From NCBI GenBank assembly GCA_020831525.1, contig JAFIGH010000004.1:1-64000 (forward strand): 64,000 nucleotides of DNA, read 5' to 3'. Shown in pieces: positions 34,308 through 43,013 of the stretch. The notes beneath the pieces were generated by a model. It did no database searches and was not told where the DNA came from. It saw nothing but the letters and a program-made list of their open reading frames with translations. The position numbers and the translations under genes are program-made. This stretch comes from Opitutales bacterium. Lineage in GTDB: Bacteria; Verrucomicrobiota; Verrucomicrobiia; Opitutales; Oceanipulchritudinaceae. Within the stretch, counting starts at the first letter, position 1. Each line of letters starts with the position of its first letter.

Positions 34308-34766
34308 ATGGGAGCGGATATCACAGAACGCCCGCGGCGGGTTCCCGTGCGCCAATTTTCCGTCTTTGCCGACAACAAGGTCGGGCGGCTGAACGAACTT
34401 GTGCAGCTCCTTGCCAAGAAGGGTATCCACATACTCGCCTTCAGTCAGCTGGACACGACGGAATGTACCATCATGCGCTTCATCGTCGACTACCACGAAG
34501 AAGCACGCGACTTTCTGCGCGAGCGCGGCTATGCGTTCTCCGAAGTCGAAGTCATCGCCGTGGAGATCGCCAGCGAAGCCGACCTCAAACATATCACGGC
34601 GGCGCTTGTGGAGGCCGAAATCAACATTCATTATCTCTATTCCTTCATCATGCGCCCGCAGGGAAAGAGTGGCCTGGCCCTCAGTCTCGAAGACAACGAC
34701 ATGGCCACCGACATCCTCAACTGCAAGGGACTGCGCGTGCTCGACCAGACCGACCTCGCGCGCTGA
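34308..34766 (+). CDS. Tandem ACT-domain protein
   Basis: The 152-residue cytoplasmic protein has two ACT-like halves. The first (about 14-80) contains RQFSVFADNKVGRLNELVQL, with the glycine-turn then helix typical of amino acid binding, and CTIMRFIVDYHEEARDFLRE. The second (about 83-150) runs from VIAVEIASEADLKHITAALV through INIHYLYSFIMRPQGKSGLA. Such stand-alone pairs are thought to sense amino acids and control enzymes or transporters. Neighbours give no clue to the ligand. The ATG at 34308 is chosen; a TTG six bases earlier is in frame. Confidence 0.85.
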   Translation: MGADITERPRRVPVRQFSVFADNKVGRLNELVQLLAKKGIHILAFSQLDTTECTIMRFIVDYHEEARDFLRERGYAFSEVEVIAVEIASEADLKHITAALVEAEINIHYLYSFIMRPQGKSGLALSLEDNDMATDILNCKGLRVLDQTDLAR

Positions 34767-34889
34767 GGGCACCGCAGCAAACCGGCTGCGGAATCCCCCG
34801 CCGCCAAGGGAAAAGCCGCTTCCTATTTCTTGCGTTCATGCGCAGGCTGCCTCACATTCCGTCTATCAATTTCTTAACCGTTTGAAGCT

Positions 34890-35438
34890 ATGAATCTGCA
34901 CCTGCACACTCTCCGGTCCGCCGGAATCGCGCTCCTGCTCGTCGCCCTCGCCGCCGGCTGCGCCACACGCCAGCAGCGCGATACCCTGCGCACCGTCGAT
35001 TTCGTCGACCTCGACCGCTTCATGGGGCGGTGGTACGTGGTGGCGCACACGCCCACCAACCTCGACCGCAACGCCCACAACGCCGTGGAAATCTACGAGT
35101 GGCGCGACGACGGCCGCATCGCCACGACCTACTCCTTCCGCGTCGGCGGGTTCGAGGGAGATGAGCGCACCTACAACCCCATCGCCAGCGTAAAGAACCC
35201 GCGCACCAACGCAGAGTGGGACATGCAGTTCCTCTGGCCCTTCCAAGCGGACTACCGGATCATCTACCTCGACGCCAACTACCGAACCGCCATCATCGGA
35301 CACCCCAACCGCCGCCATGCATGGATCATGCGCCGCGATCCATGGATCGAGCCGACCCAATATTCGGACCTCGTCCTTTTCCTCCAGGAGAAGGGCTTCG
35401 ATGTCACCCGGCTGAGGCTTGTGCCGCACAACTGGTAA
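34890..35438 (+). CDS. Outer-membrane lipocalin lipoprotein (Blc-like)
   Basis: The 182-residue product has a lipoprotein signal with lipobox LAAGC (Cys at residue 24) and is probably anchored in the outer membrane. The lipocalin barrel is marked by LDRFMGRWYVVAHTPTNLDR, the GxW motif of strand A. Later strands are DDGRIATTYSFRVGGFEGDE and FQADYRIIYLDANYRTAII, the T-D-Y-like motif, and RRHAWIMRRDP. Bacterial lipocalins of this type bind lysophospholipids or fatty acids during envelope stress. It lies 21 bases before malQ on the same strand. Confidence 0.9.
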   Translation: MNLHLHTLRSAGIALLLVALAAGCATRQQRDTLRTVDFVDLDRFMGRWYVVAHTPTNLDRNAHNAVEIYEWRDDGRIATTYSFRVGGFEGDERTYNPIASVKNPRTNAEWDMQFLWPFQADYRIIYLDANYRTAIIGHPNRRHAWIMRRDPWIEPTQYSDLVLFLQEKGFDVTRLRLVPHNW

Positions 35439-35459
35439 TCCGCTCAAGGACCGAAACCG

Positions 35460-36980
35460 ATGCCGGAACCGCTCATGCCATGGCTGCGCGACCGCGCCGC
35501 CGGCGTGCTTCTCCACCCAACCTCGCTTCACGACTCGCCCGGCTGCGGCGTGCTCGGCAAGGCAGCGCGCGGGTTCATCGATTTCCTCGCCGACGCTGAA
35601 ATGGTCTACTGGCAGATTCTGCCCCTCGGACCAACGGGTTTTGGCGACAGCCCCTACCAGTGCTTCTCCGCCTTCGCGGGCAACCCCTACCTCATCGACT
35701 TCGATCCACTCGTCGAAAACGGGCTCCTCTCCCCCGACGACCTCGTCCCCCTCGGCACACTGCCGCGCGAATACGTCGACTTCGGGCGGCTCTACCGCAT
35801 CAAGTGGCCTCTCCTCCGCCTCGCGTGGCGGCGCTTCCGCGAGCGCGGCCTCGCCTACCTTCCCAACTACGGGCGCTTTAACGAGTTCTGCGAGAGCGAG
35901 AGCGACTGGCTCGCCCCCTACACCGCCTTCATGGCGGTGAAGGCGCATTTCGGCGGACGTTTCTGGGGCGAATGGCCGGAGCCCGTGCGCGACTACGCTT
36001 CTTTCCAGCGCTCGCACCTGCGCAAGGAACTCGCCGAGGACATTCGCTTCCACGCCTTCACACAATACCTCGTCTTCGGGCAATGGGCACTGCTGCGCGA
36101 CTACGCCGCCCGGCGAGGCGTCGAGATCATCGGCGACGCCCCCATCTTTGTCGCCCTCGACAGCGCCGATGTCTGGGCCTCGCCCGAACTCTTCAAGCTC
36201 GACAAGAAACGCCGCCCGCGCGTCGTCGCCGGCGTCCCCCCCGACTACTTCTCCGAAGACGGGCAGCTCTGGGGCAACCCGCTCTACGACTGGAATGCCC
36301 TCGCCGATACCGGCTACGCATGGTGGCTCGACCGCCTCCGCGCAAATTTCCGCTTCTTCGACGTCGTCCGCCTGGACCACTTCCGCGGCTTCTACGACTA
36401 CTGGGAGATCCCCGCCGAAGCGTCCACCGCCAAGGAAGGCAAATGGCGCGACGGGCCGCGCATGCCTCTCTTCGAGGCTGTCAGAGAGGCCCTGCCCGAA
36501 GCCCGGCTCATCGCCGAAGACCTCGGCGAGATCGGCCCGGAAGTGCGCGCCTTCCGAGACGCCACCGGCCTCCCCGGCATGAACATTCTCCAGTTCGCCT
36601 TCAGCGGCGAAGGCGACAACACCTACCTCCCGCACAACCACGACCAAAACAGCATCGTGTATCCGGGTACCCACGACAACAATACCACCCTCGGCTGGTA
36701 CGAATCCATCGGCGAGGATATCCGCGACCAAGTGCGCCGCTACCTCCGCGTCAACGGCGAAGACATCGCGTGGGACTTTATCCGCTGTGCCTACCGCAGC
36801 GTCTCACGCATCGCCATCGTGCAGATGCAGGACCTCATGGCCCTCGACGCCCGCTCCCGCATGAACGTCCCCGGCACCGCCCAAGGCAATTGGACGTGGC
36901 GCATGGACGCCGCCGCCTTCCGCTGGCAGCACGACTCCACGCCCTACCTGCGCGAACTCGCATGGCTCTACGGCCGTTGA
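35460..36980 (+). CDS. malQ: 4-alpha-glucanotransferase (amylomaltase, GH77)
   Basis: MalQ transfers maltodextrin segments between acceptors and releases glucose. The 506-residue GH77 protein is of the short, plant- and Thermus-like type. It begins with RAAGVLLHPTSLHDSPGCGV and has the substrate-loop block QILPLGPTGFGDSPYQCFSA. Catalytic residues lie in FFDVVRLDHFRGFYDYWEIP (Asp nucleophile), LIAEDLGEIGPEVRAFRD (Glu) and YPGTHDNNTTLGWY (transition-state Asp). The C-terminal NVPGTAQGNWTWRMD is conserved. It is 21 bases after the lipocalin gene. No glycogen or maltose genes adjoin. Confidence 0.95.
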   Translation: MPEPLMPWLRDRAAGVLLHPTSLHDSPGCGVLGKAARGFIDFLADAEMVYWQILPLGPTGFGDSPYQCFSAFAGNPYLIDFDPLVENGLLSPDDLVPLGTLPREYVDFGRLYRIKWPLLRLAWRRFRERGLAYLPNYGRFNEFCESESDWLAPYTAFMAVKAHFGGRFWGEWPEPVRDYASFQRSHLRKELAEDIRFHAFTQYLVFGQWALLRDYAARRGVEIIGDAPIFVALDSADVWASPELFKLDKKRRPRVVAGVPPDYFSEDGQLWGNPLYDWNALADTGYAWWLDRLRANFRFFDVVRLDHFRGFYDYWEIPAEASTAKEGKWRDGPRMPLFEAVREALPEARLIAEDLGEIGPEVRAFRDATGLPGMNILQFAFSGEGDNTYLPHNHDQNSIVYPGTHDNNTTLGWYESIGEDIRDQVRRYLRVNGEDIAWDFIRCAYRSVSRIAIVQMQDLMALDARSRMNVPGTAQGNWTWRMDAAAFRWQHDSTPYLRELAWLYGR

Positions 36981-37124
36981 GCCGCCTGCGTACCGCCGAA
37001 ACCGCGCTCACCCAGCCATTGCGCCAGTTCGCGCCACAGAAACAACTCCGTCGAAGCCCTCATACACCTCACCCTAACCGCCGCCGCCGCCTGCGCGACA
37101 TTAAAGTTCACACCTGCGTGTTTT

Positions 37125-37137
37125 TTGTCGTCGACAA
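37125..37137. promoter_or_regulatory. Palindrome TTGTCG-T-CGACAA, possible operator of lutAB
   Basis: Six-base arms TTGTCG (37125-37130) and CGACAA (37132-37137) pair exactly around a single T. GntR-family lactate regulators bind short TTGT...ACAA palindromes, but the spacing here differs from published LldR-type sites, so the regulator is unassigned. It lies about 240 bases before lutA. Confidence 0.35.
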
Positions 37138-37142
37138 TAATC

Positions 37143-37194
37143 TTCACAAGTGGGATGAAATTTATCCGCAACGGAAGACTTCGCATTTTGTGAA
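37143..37194. repeat. Inverted repeat TTCACAA ... TTGTGAA
   Basis: TTCACAA (37143-37149) and TTGTGAA (37188-37194) are perfect reverse complements 38 bases apart. Each half could be a site for one regulator dimer, or the pair could form a loop. It is close to the palindrome at 37125 in the lutA control region. Confidence 0.35.
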
Positions 37195-37378
37195 ATTTGT
37201 GTCGCGCGGGGGACGTTGCAGGTCCGGGCGGACGGGAGCAGGCGCAGGGCCGCGGCGAAAGTGGAGATTTGCATTGAAAGAACGGTTGGACCGGAGACAT
37301 TAGACTCTCGCGCGACAGGGTCCGGTCCGCCGGAAAGCGGGCCTTGCCGCGGGACCGAACCACCGTATCCATAGATCC

Positions 37379-38146
37379 ATGAGTTTTCCAGCCCGACCCA
37401 AGCCCGGGGACCGCCGGTTGCAGTTGATGATCACCTGCCTGTGCGACGCGTTTTACGACGAGGCCGCGCGCGCCACGGTGGAGGTGCTCGAGCACCTCGG
37501 TTGCGAGATCGAGGCACCGCCCGCGCAGACCTGTTGCGGGCAGCCGGCGTTCAACGCGGGCGACTGGCCGTCGTCGCGGCGGGTCGTGCGGCACTGTCTC
37601 GACGCCTTTGCGGGAGAGGCGCCGGTGGTCGTTCCGTCCGGATCGTGCGCGGCCATGGCGCGGCACGGCGCGCTCCTCGAATTTGAAAAGGAACCCGACC
37701 TCGGCGCGGTGGAGGCCTTCGCGAAGCGCACGTGGGAACTATGCGACTACATTGTCAACGGTCTCGGCGTGCGCGAGTGGCCGGGCCGGTATCCGGCGAA
37801 AGTCGCGCTCCACCGCAGTTGCCACACTCGAGGGACCGACTGCTACGAGAGCGCGGTGATGCTCCTCAGTTCCATCGAGGGGCTCGAGCTTGTACAGGTC
37901 GGCGAGCAGGAGCAGTGCTGCGGGTTCGGGGGCACCTTTTCGGTCAGTTTTCCGAACATTTCGCGCGCCATGGGCCAGCTCAAAGTCGATCACCTCACGG
38001 CGGAGCGCCCGGACTGCGTGGCGGCGCTCGACATGGCCTGCATGATGCACTTCGGCGGCATGATGGAAAAGAACGGCGACCCCACGCCCCGCCGGCACAT
38101 TGCCGAAATCCTGCGCGACGCCCTGCGCAACAAAGGAGACCATTGA
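37379..38146 (+). CDS. lutA: L-lactate dehydrogenase complex Fe-S protein LutA (LldE)
   Basis: LutA works with LutB and normally LutC to oxidise L-lactate to pyruvate at the membrane. The 255-residue protein has two cysteine-rich CCG domains, visible as QTCCGQPAFNAGDWPSSRR near residue 46 and EQEQCCGFGGTFSVSFPN near residue 180, which bind an iron-sulfur cluster. The start MSFPARPKPGDRRLQLMITC matches the family. Its stop overlaps the lutB start (TGATG), and the intercistronic AAAGGAG serves lutB. Relatives of this two-CCG protein also act as glycolate oxidase subunits, but pairing with LutB favours lactate. Confidence 0.92.
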   Translation: MSFPARPKPGDRRLQLMITCLCDAFYDEAARATVEVLEHLGCEIEAPPAQTCCGQPAFNAGDWPSSRRVVRHCLDAFAGEAPVVVPSGSCAAMARHGALLEFEKEPDLGAVEAFAKRTWELCDYIVNGLGVREWPGRYPAKVALHRSCHTRGTDCYESAVMLLSSIEGLELVQVGEQEQCCGFGGTFSVSFPNISRAMGQLKVDHLTAERPDCVAALDMACMMHFGGMMEKNGDPTPRRHIAEILRDALRNKGDH

Positions 38147-39540
38147 TGAAACGCTTTCAGGAAATCGACCAATACGCCGCCACACTCGCGCCGGACGTGC
38201 GCAAGTCGGTGCACAGCTCGTCCAAAATCAAGACGGAGAAGCGCGTCGACTCCCTCCGCGAGGCCTATCCCGATCCCGATGAACTGCGGCGCACGGCGGG
38301 CCGCATCAAGCAGCACACGCTCGAAAATCTGGATGCGTATCTGGAACAAGCCGAAGCCGCCCTACAAAGTAATGGCGCGCAGGTGCATTGGGCGACCGAT
38401 ACCACCTCAGCCAACGAGACGATCCTCCGCATTCTCCGCGAGGCCGGGGCAAAACGCCTCGTGAAGTCCAAGAGTATGGCAAGCGAGGAAATCGAATGTG
38501 TGCCCTTCCTTGAAAAAAACGGTATCGAAGCCGTGGAGACGGACCTCGGCGAATACATCGTGCAGATCGACGGCGACCACCCGAGCCACATCGTCACGCC
38601 CATCATCCACAAGTCCCGCCAAGAGGTGGCGCGCAGCTTCGAGCGCGAGGGACTGGGCGAATACAACGACGACCCGGAGACGATCACACGCCGCGCCCGC
38701 GCCCACCTGCGGCGAAAGTATTTCGAAGCCGACGCGGGAATGACCGGAGGCAACTTCCTTGTCGCCGACAGCGGACGCATCATCCTTGTAACGAACGAGG
38801 GCAACGCGCGCTTTTCCATCGCCGCACCGCGTATCCAGATTTCCCTCGTGGGCATCGAAAAGCTCATCCCCTCCGACCGCGACCTGCCGCTCTTTCTCGG
38901 TCTCCTCGGGCGCTCGGCGACGGCGCAGCAACTCACCGTCTACACGCAGTTCCTTTCGGGTCCGCGCCGGGAGGGCCGGCCCGACGGCCCGGAGCAACTC
39001 CACGTCATCCTCCTCGACAACCGGCGCTCCGAGGTCCTCGCCTCCGACTGCCGGGAAATCCTGCGCTGCATCCGCTGCGGGGCCTGCCTCAACGTGTGCC
39101 CCGTCTACCGCCAGGCGAGCGGCCACGCCTACCGCAGCGTCTACCCCGGCCCTGTCGGGGCTGTCCTCAGTCCCCTCCTCCACGGCGACCGCTTTGCGGA
39201 CTACGCCGACCTCCCCAAGGCCTCCAGCCTTTGCGGCGCGTGCAACGAGGTGTGCCCCGTCGACATTCCCATTCCGGACCTGCTCCTCCGCCTTCGCAAT
39301 CGCGCCAAAACCGAGAAAGCTCCGCGCGGCAGCGTCGCCACGCCCTCCATGGGCGCGTGGTCATTCGTCGCCTCACAGCCCGCCGCATGGAAGACAGCCC
39401 TTCGCCTCGGCCACCTCATGAACATCACGCCCCACGCCGTCCTCAATGCCAATCCCGCGGCGCGGGCATGGCAGTCTGCCCGCACCCTCCCGAAATTCCG
39501 CGGCGGAAGCTTCCGCAAGTGGTTTGCGAAGCGGCGGTAG
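38146..39540 (+). CDS. lutB: L-lactate dehydrogenase complex iron-sulfur protein LutB (LldF)
   Basis: The 464-residue protein carries an N-terminal LUD (DUF162) domain (about 60-290, with ADAGMTGGNFLVADSGRIIL). Two 4Fe-4S motifs follow, CIRCGACLNVCPVYRQ and CGACNEVCPVDI, at about 308-375, then a helical end. It passes electrons from lactate oxidation towards quinone. The ATG at 38146 has a strong AAAGGAG at 38132. Expected lutC (a short LUD-only protein) is not found: after the stop comes a non-coding stretch and then kinase genes. The LutB LUD domain alone may suffice, or lutC lies elsewhere. Confidence 0.93.
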   Translation: MKRFQEIDQYAATLAPDVRKSVHSSSKIKTEKRVDSLREAYPDPDELRRTAGRIKQHTLENLDAYLEQAEAALQSNGAQVHWATDTTSANETILRILREAGAKRLVKSKSMASEEIECVPFLEKNGIEAVETDLGEYIVQIDGDHPSHIVTPIIHKSRQEVARSFEREGLGEYNDDPETITRRARAHLRRKYFEADAGMTGGNFLVADSGRIILVTNEGNARFSIAAPRIQISLVGIEKLIPSDRDLPLFLGLLGRSATAQQLTVYTQFLSGPRREGRPDGPEQLHVILLDNRRSEVLASDCREILRCIRCGACLNVCPVYRQASGHAYRSVYPGPVGAVLSPLLHGDRFADYADLPKASSLCGACNEVCPVDIPIPDLLLRLRNRAKTEKAPRGSVATPSMGAWSFVASQPAAWKTALRLGHLMNITPHAVLNANPAARAWQSARTLPKFRGGSFRKWFAKRR

Positions 39541-39767
39541 GTCCGTGCCCTGCGTCTGCCCAAATTTCCACCGTCCATGGCAGCCTGCTGCTGCCGCTTG
39601 CCGTTGCGGATCAAGTGCTTCCGCACATCGTCGGCTGCGCCGTGGACAAATTTCCGCCCCTCCCCCGCAAAATCTTGGAGGTCGGTCATACGATTTCACT
39701 TGCGTGCCTGCACAACAAACCCGAGTATAGGGTAAAAACCTCAATCACCAAACCCCCAGTTCTGTCC
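39541..39767. other. Non-coding gap between lutB and the kinase pair
   Basis: These 227 bases contain no supported gene and in particular no lutC. The frame of the kinase is open through here but encodes Pro/Arg-rich sequence without domain character. No hairpin with a T tract follows lutB. Confidence 0.4.
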
Positions 39768-41645
39768 ATGTCCGCCGCCATGGACGCCGACGGGAAGAAC
39801 GAAATCATGAACCCACCGGTCACGCCCCGCAATCGCAGAATCCTCGTCATTGACGACAATGAGGCGATTCACCGCGACTTCAGAAAAATCCTTGTTCCGC
39901 GCTGCGGAGACTTGCGGGAAGGGGTTGAAGCCATCGAAGCGGAGTTGTTCGGAGATGCCGCGCCCGTGCAGCCGAAACGCGGTGCGGACTTCACGGTAGA
40001 CTCCGCCTATCAAGGCAACGAGGGCGTTCGCCTCGCAGGAGCGGCGGTCGAAGCCGGCACGCCCTATGCCATGGCCTTTGTCGATGTGCGTATGCCGCCG
40101 GGCTGGGACGGCATCGAGACAACTGAGCACCTTTGGCAGGCAGACCCCGATTTGTTGATCGTCATCTGCACGGCCTACTCAGACTATAACTGGGAAAGCA
40201 TGGTCGAGCGCCTCGGCGAAACGGACCGACTCCTCATCCTGAAAAAACCGTTCGACGCAATCGAGGTTGTCCAGCTCGCCCTTGCACTGACGGAGAAGTG
40301 GTGTCTGCGCCGTACCGCGCGGATGAAGCTCGGGCAGATGGAGGCCATCGTGGCAGAGCGCACCGCCTCGCTTCATCAGGAGATCGAATGGCGGCGTTCG
40401 ACAGAATGCAAACTGGCCGCAGCGCGCGACGAAGCCGAGGCGGCGAACCGCGCGAAGAGCGAGTTTCTCGCCAACATGAGCCATGAGATCCGCACGCCGA
40501 TGAACGGCATCCTCGGTATGTGCCAACTCCTCGCCGGCGACGACACGCTGTCGCAAGGTCACCGCCACCTCGTAGATACCCTTGCTTCCAGCGGCGAAGT
40601 CCTGCTCGCCCTCCTCAATGATATTCTCGACCTTTCGAAGATCGAGGCGAACCGCCTCAAACTCGAGGTCGCTCCATTCTGCCCCGGCAAAGTCGTCCAA
40701 GACACCGTCTGCCTCTTTGCCGCAACGACGCGCATGAAAGGAATTGAACTCACCTGCGAGACTGCGATGGACACGGATGCGTTGTTTCTCGGCGACGCCG
40801 TGCGCCTGCGGCAAATTCTGCAGAACTTCCTCGCCAACGCGGTCAAATTTACGTCCAAGGGCGAGATCCATGTGCGCGCGGCATACCGTCCGCTTGGGAA
40901 TGCAGTCGATGAAATCACCTTGAGCGTGCGCGACACCGGCATCGGCATCACACCCGAAAAGCAGAAGCGCCTCTTTCAGCCCTTCACACAGGCGGATTCC
41001 TCGATCACACGCCGCTTTGGCGGCACAGGCCTCGGTCTTGCCATCTGCGCCCGCCTCGCCGACATGATGGACGGACGGATCGAGTTCGAGAGCGCACCGG
41101 GCCGCGGCAGCACCTTCACTTTGGTCGTTCCGATGCGCGCAGCGCATGCCGGGGAAAGCGCGAAAGAATCCGCACCTGCTCCGCAGTCCGTTCCAGCCCC
41201 TTCCGCCGGGGAGCGCGCCGAAGCGCCGGAATCAACCCCCGAGTATGAACCGATCCGGGCTCTCATCGCGGAAGACAATGCCGTGAGCCGCAAAGTCGCG
41301 ACCCTGCTCCTCGAACGCATGGGTGTGCAGAGCGACACCGTCTGCACCGGAAAGGAAGCCGTGCAGGCCGTTGAATCTCAGTCCTACGATATCGTTTTCA
41401 TGGACTGCCAGATGCCGGAGATGGACGGCTTCAAAGCCACACAGGAAATCCGGCGCAGAGAGGCAGCCGCCTCCCGCCCGCGTATGCCCGTCATCGCCAT
41501 GACCGCCGGAGCCACAAAAGAATACAAAGACCTGTGTCGCGACGCCGGCATGGACGCTTTTATCGCCAAGCCCGTAAGGAAGTCGGAACTAGTAGAAGTC
41601 CTCGACCGCTTCACCAACGAGATTGAAATAGAACGCGTACAATGA
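39768..41645 (+). CDS. Soluble hybrid histidine kinase, receiver-HisKA-HATPase-receiver
   Basis: The 625-residue protein has no membrane segment. An N-terminal receiver (about 23-165) has [15 protein letters not shown], phospho-Asp D106 in [14 protein letters not shown] and K160 in LILKKP, with a roughly 25-residue insert after the first helix. A coiled coil leads to HisKA, with H239 in [18 protein letters not shown]. The ATPase core has [35 protein letters not shown] and [17 protein letters not shown] second receiver (about 497-615) has [10 protein letters not shown]546 in [13 protein letters not shown] and K601. ATGs at 39768, 39780 and 39807 are possible; 39807 has GGGAAG about nine bases before it. 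The next kinase overlaps its stop. Confidence 0.9.
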   Translation: MSAAMDADGKNEIMNPPVTPRNRRILVIDDNEAIHRDFRKILVPRCGDLREGVEAIEAELFGDAAPVQPKRGADFTVDSAYQGNEGVRLAGAAVEAGTPYAMAFVDVRMPPGWDGIETTEHLWQADPDLLIVICTAYSDYNWESMVERLGETDRLLILKKPFDAIEVVQLALALTEKWCLRRTARMKLGQMEAIVAERTASLHQEIEWRRSTECKLAAARDEAEAANRAKSEFLANMSHEIRTPMNGILGMCQLLAGDDTLSQGHRHLVDTLASSGEVLLALLNDILDLSKIEANRLKLEVAPFCPGKVVQDTVCLFAATTRMKGIELTCETAMDTDALFLGDAVRLRQILQNFLANAVKFTSKGEIHVRAAYRPLGNAVDEITLSVRDTGIGITPEKQKRLFQPFTQADSSITRRFGGTGLGLAICARLADMMDGRIEFESAPGRGSTFTLVVPMRAAHAGESAKESAPAPQSVPAPSAGERAEAPESTPEYEPIRALIAEDNAVSRKVATLLLERMGVQSDTVCTGKEAVQAVESQSYDIVFMDCQMPEMDGFKATQEIRRREAAASRPRMPVIAMTAGATKEYKDLCRDAGMDAFIAKPVRKSELVEVLDRFTNEIEIERVQ

Positions 41646-42952
41646 GCCCCGAAAACTCGCCTGCCGGACGCGCCGACACGCCGGATGCGCAACCGGGCCA
41701 AATCACTCCGGAACAAGCTGCCGTTTTTCTCCGGGCACTGTATGAAAACGCTCCCGACGCCGTCTACTTCAAAGACCGGCAGAGCCGCCTGACATGGGTC
41801 TGCCGCTCCATGGCGAAGAAGCGCGGCATCGAGGACGCATCCGCCCTCATCGGAACAACGGACTTCGATTCGTTTTCCAAAGAACATGCCGAAAAAGCCT
41901 TTGAGGACGAGCAGAACATCATGCGCACGGGCCGTCCCATCTACGATATGGAAGAGAAAGAGACTTGGCCCGACGGTCGCGTCACCTGGGTCTCCACCTC
42001 CAAAATGCCCCTGCGCGACAAGAGCGGAAAAATTGTCGGCACCTTCGGCATTTCCCGCGATATCACTGCACGTGTCGAAGCCGAGACGCTTCTGAAGTCG
42101 ACGCAGAAAGAACTCCTCGAAGCTTCGCGTCTCGCCGGAATCGCGGAAATTTCCAGCGGCATCCTACACAATATCGGCAATGGTCTCAACAGTGTGAACA
42201 CATCAGTCACACTGCTCGCCGGGCATTTTGCCCATTCGCAGGTCGCAAACCTCGCCAAGGCCGCAGAGATGCTCCGGGAAAACCGATCCGATCTCGCCCG
42301 CTTTCTCACCGAGGACAAGCGCGGCGCGATGCTGCCCGACTACCTTACCGACTTGTCGTCACTCCTCGCCGAGGAGCAAGCCGCGCTGCGCGAAGAAGTC
42401 GAAAGTCTGCGCAGCAGCGTCGAACACCTGAAGTCGATCGTCGCCCTGCAGCAGGGCTACGCCCGCACAAACATCCTTGTCGACGAAGCCGATCCGCTCG
42501 AACTCATCGAGGAGGCCATTCAAATCAGTGCCCTTTCCCTCAAGCGGCATAGTATCGATGTTATACGCGAGTTCACGCCTGTTCCCCCAATCTGCGTCAC
42601 ACGCCACAAAGTGCTCCAGATTCTCGTCAACTACATCCGCAACGCAAAATACGCCCTCGACGACACCGGACGGAACGCGGACAAGCGCATCACGCTCATC
42701 CTCGCCCCGGAGCCGTCGGGCAACGTCACCATTACAGTGCGGGACAACGGTATCGGTGTTTCCGCCGAAACCATGCCGAACCTCTTCCGCTTTGGATTTA
42801 CAACCCGCAAAGACGGGCATGGATACGGTCTGCACTCCTGCGCCAATACGGCAAGAGAAATCGGTGCCACGGTCCGCGCCCACAGCGACGGCCCCGGCCG
42901 CGGCGCCGCCTTCACCCTCGAGCTGCCGCCCGCGCCGCCCGAAAACTCCTGA
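41642..42952 (+). CDS. PAS-domain histidine kinase coupled to the hybrid kinase
   Basis: The 436-residue soluble kinase starts in an ATGA overlap with the hybrid kinase. A PAS/PAC domain (about 28-150) has LYENAPDAVYFKDRQSRLTW and a PAC end IVGTFGISRDITARVEAET. The histidine region is the variant type ISSGILHNIGNGLNSVNTSV, with H176 followed by Asn rather than Glu, and a long helical hairpin after it. The ATPase part has LVNYIRNAKYALDDTGR, VRDNGIGVSAETMPNLFRFG and GHGYGLHSCANTAREIG. The H-N-I-G-N box with this ATPase form occurs in a recognised kinase subgroup. Being co-translated, the two kinases probably act on one pathway; the N-terminal receiver of the first could accept its phosphate. 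Confidence 0.88.
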   Translation: MSPENSPAGRADTPDAQPGQITPEQAAVFLRALYENAPDAVYFKDRQSRLTWVCRSMAKKRGIEDASALIGTTDFDSFSKEHAEKAFEDEQNIMRTGRPIYDMEEKETWPDGRVTWVSTSKMPLRDKSGKIVGTFGISRDITARVEAETLLKSTQKELLEASRLAGIAEISSGILHNIGNGLNSVNTSVTLLAGHFAHSQVANLAKAAEMLRENRSDLARFLTEDKRGAMLPDYLTDLSSLLAEEQAALREEVESLRSSVEHLKSIVALQQGYARTNILVDEADPLELIEEAIQISALSLKRHSIDVIREFTPVPPICVTRHKVLQILVNYIRNAKYALDDTGRNADKRITLILAPEPSGNVTITVRDNGIGVSAETMPNLFRFGFTTRKDGHGYGLHSCANTAREIGATVRAHSDGPGRGAAFTLELPPAPPENS

Positions 42953-43013
42953 CCCCGCGGTTGACAACGGAGCCGGATGCGGTCTTCCGCAGCGCAAAAT
43001 CAGCTTGTCTACT

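Larger units (their letters stand above)
36981..37378. other. Intergenic region with palindromes upstream of lutA
   Basis: This 398-base gap between malQ and lutA holds no credible coding frame. Its middle part (about 37100-37210) is AT-richer than both sides and contains a near-perfect palindrome at 37125 and a wide 7-bp inverted repeat (37143 and 37188). This is the likely control region of the lactate operon, but I found no convincing -35/-10 pair. Confidence 0.5.

Noticed and set aside
34866-36731. A 621-codon minus-strand open frame antisense to the lipocalin and malQ genes
   Set aside because: It covers two well-identified plus-strand genes and has the Val/Gly/Glu-rich look of a shadow frame.
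39541-39767. A hidden lutC gene between lutB and the hybrid kinase
   Set aside because: The space is too short for a LUD-domain protein and no frame carries its motifs.
42953-43013. A possible terminator hairpin between the PAS kinase and the redoxin-DsrE gene
   Set aside because: GATGCGG and CCGCAGC pair only partly and there is no T tract.
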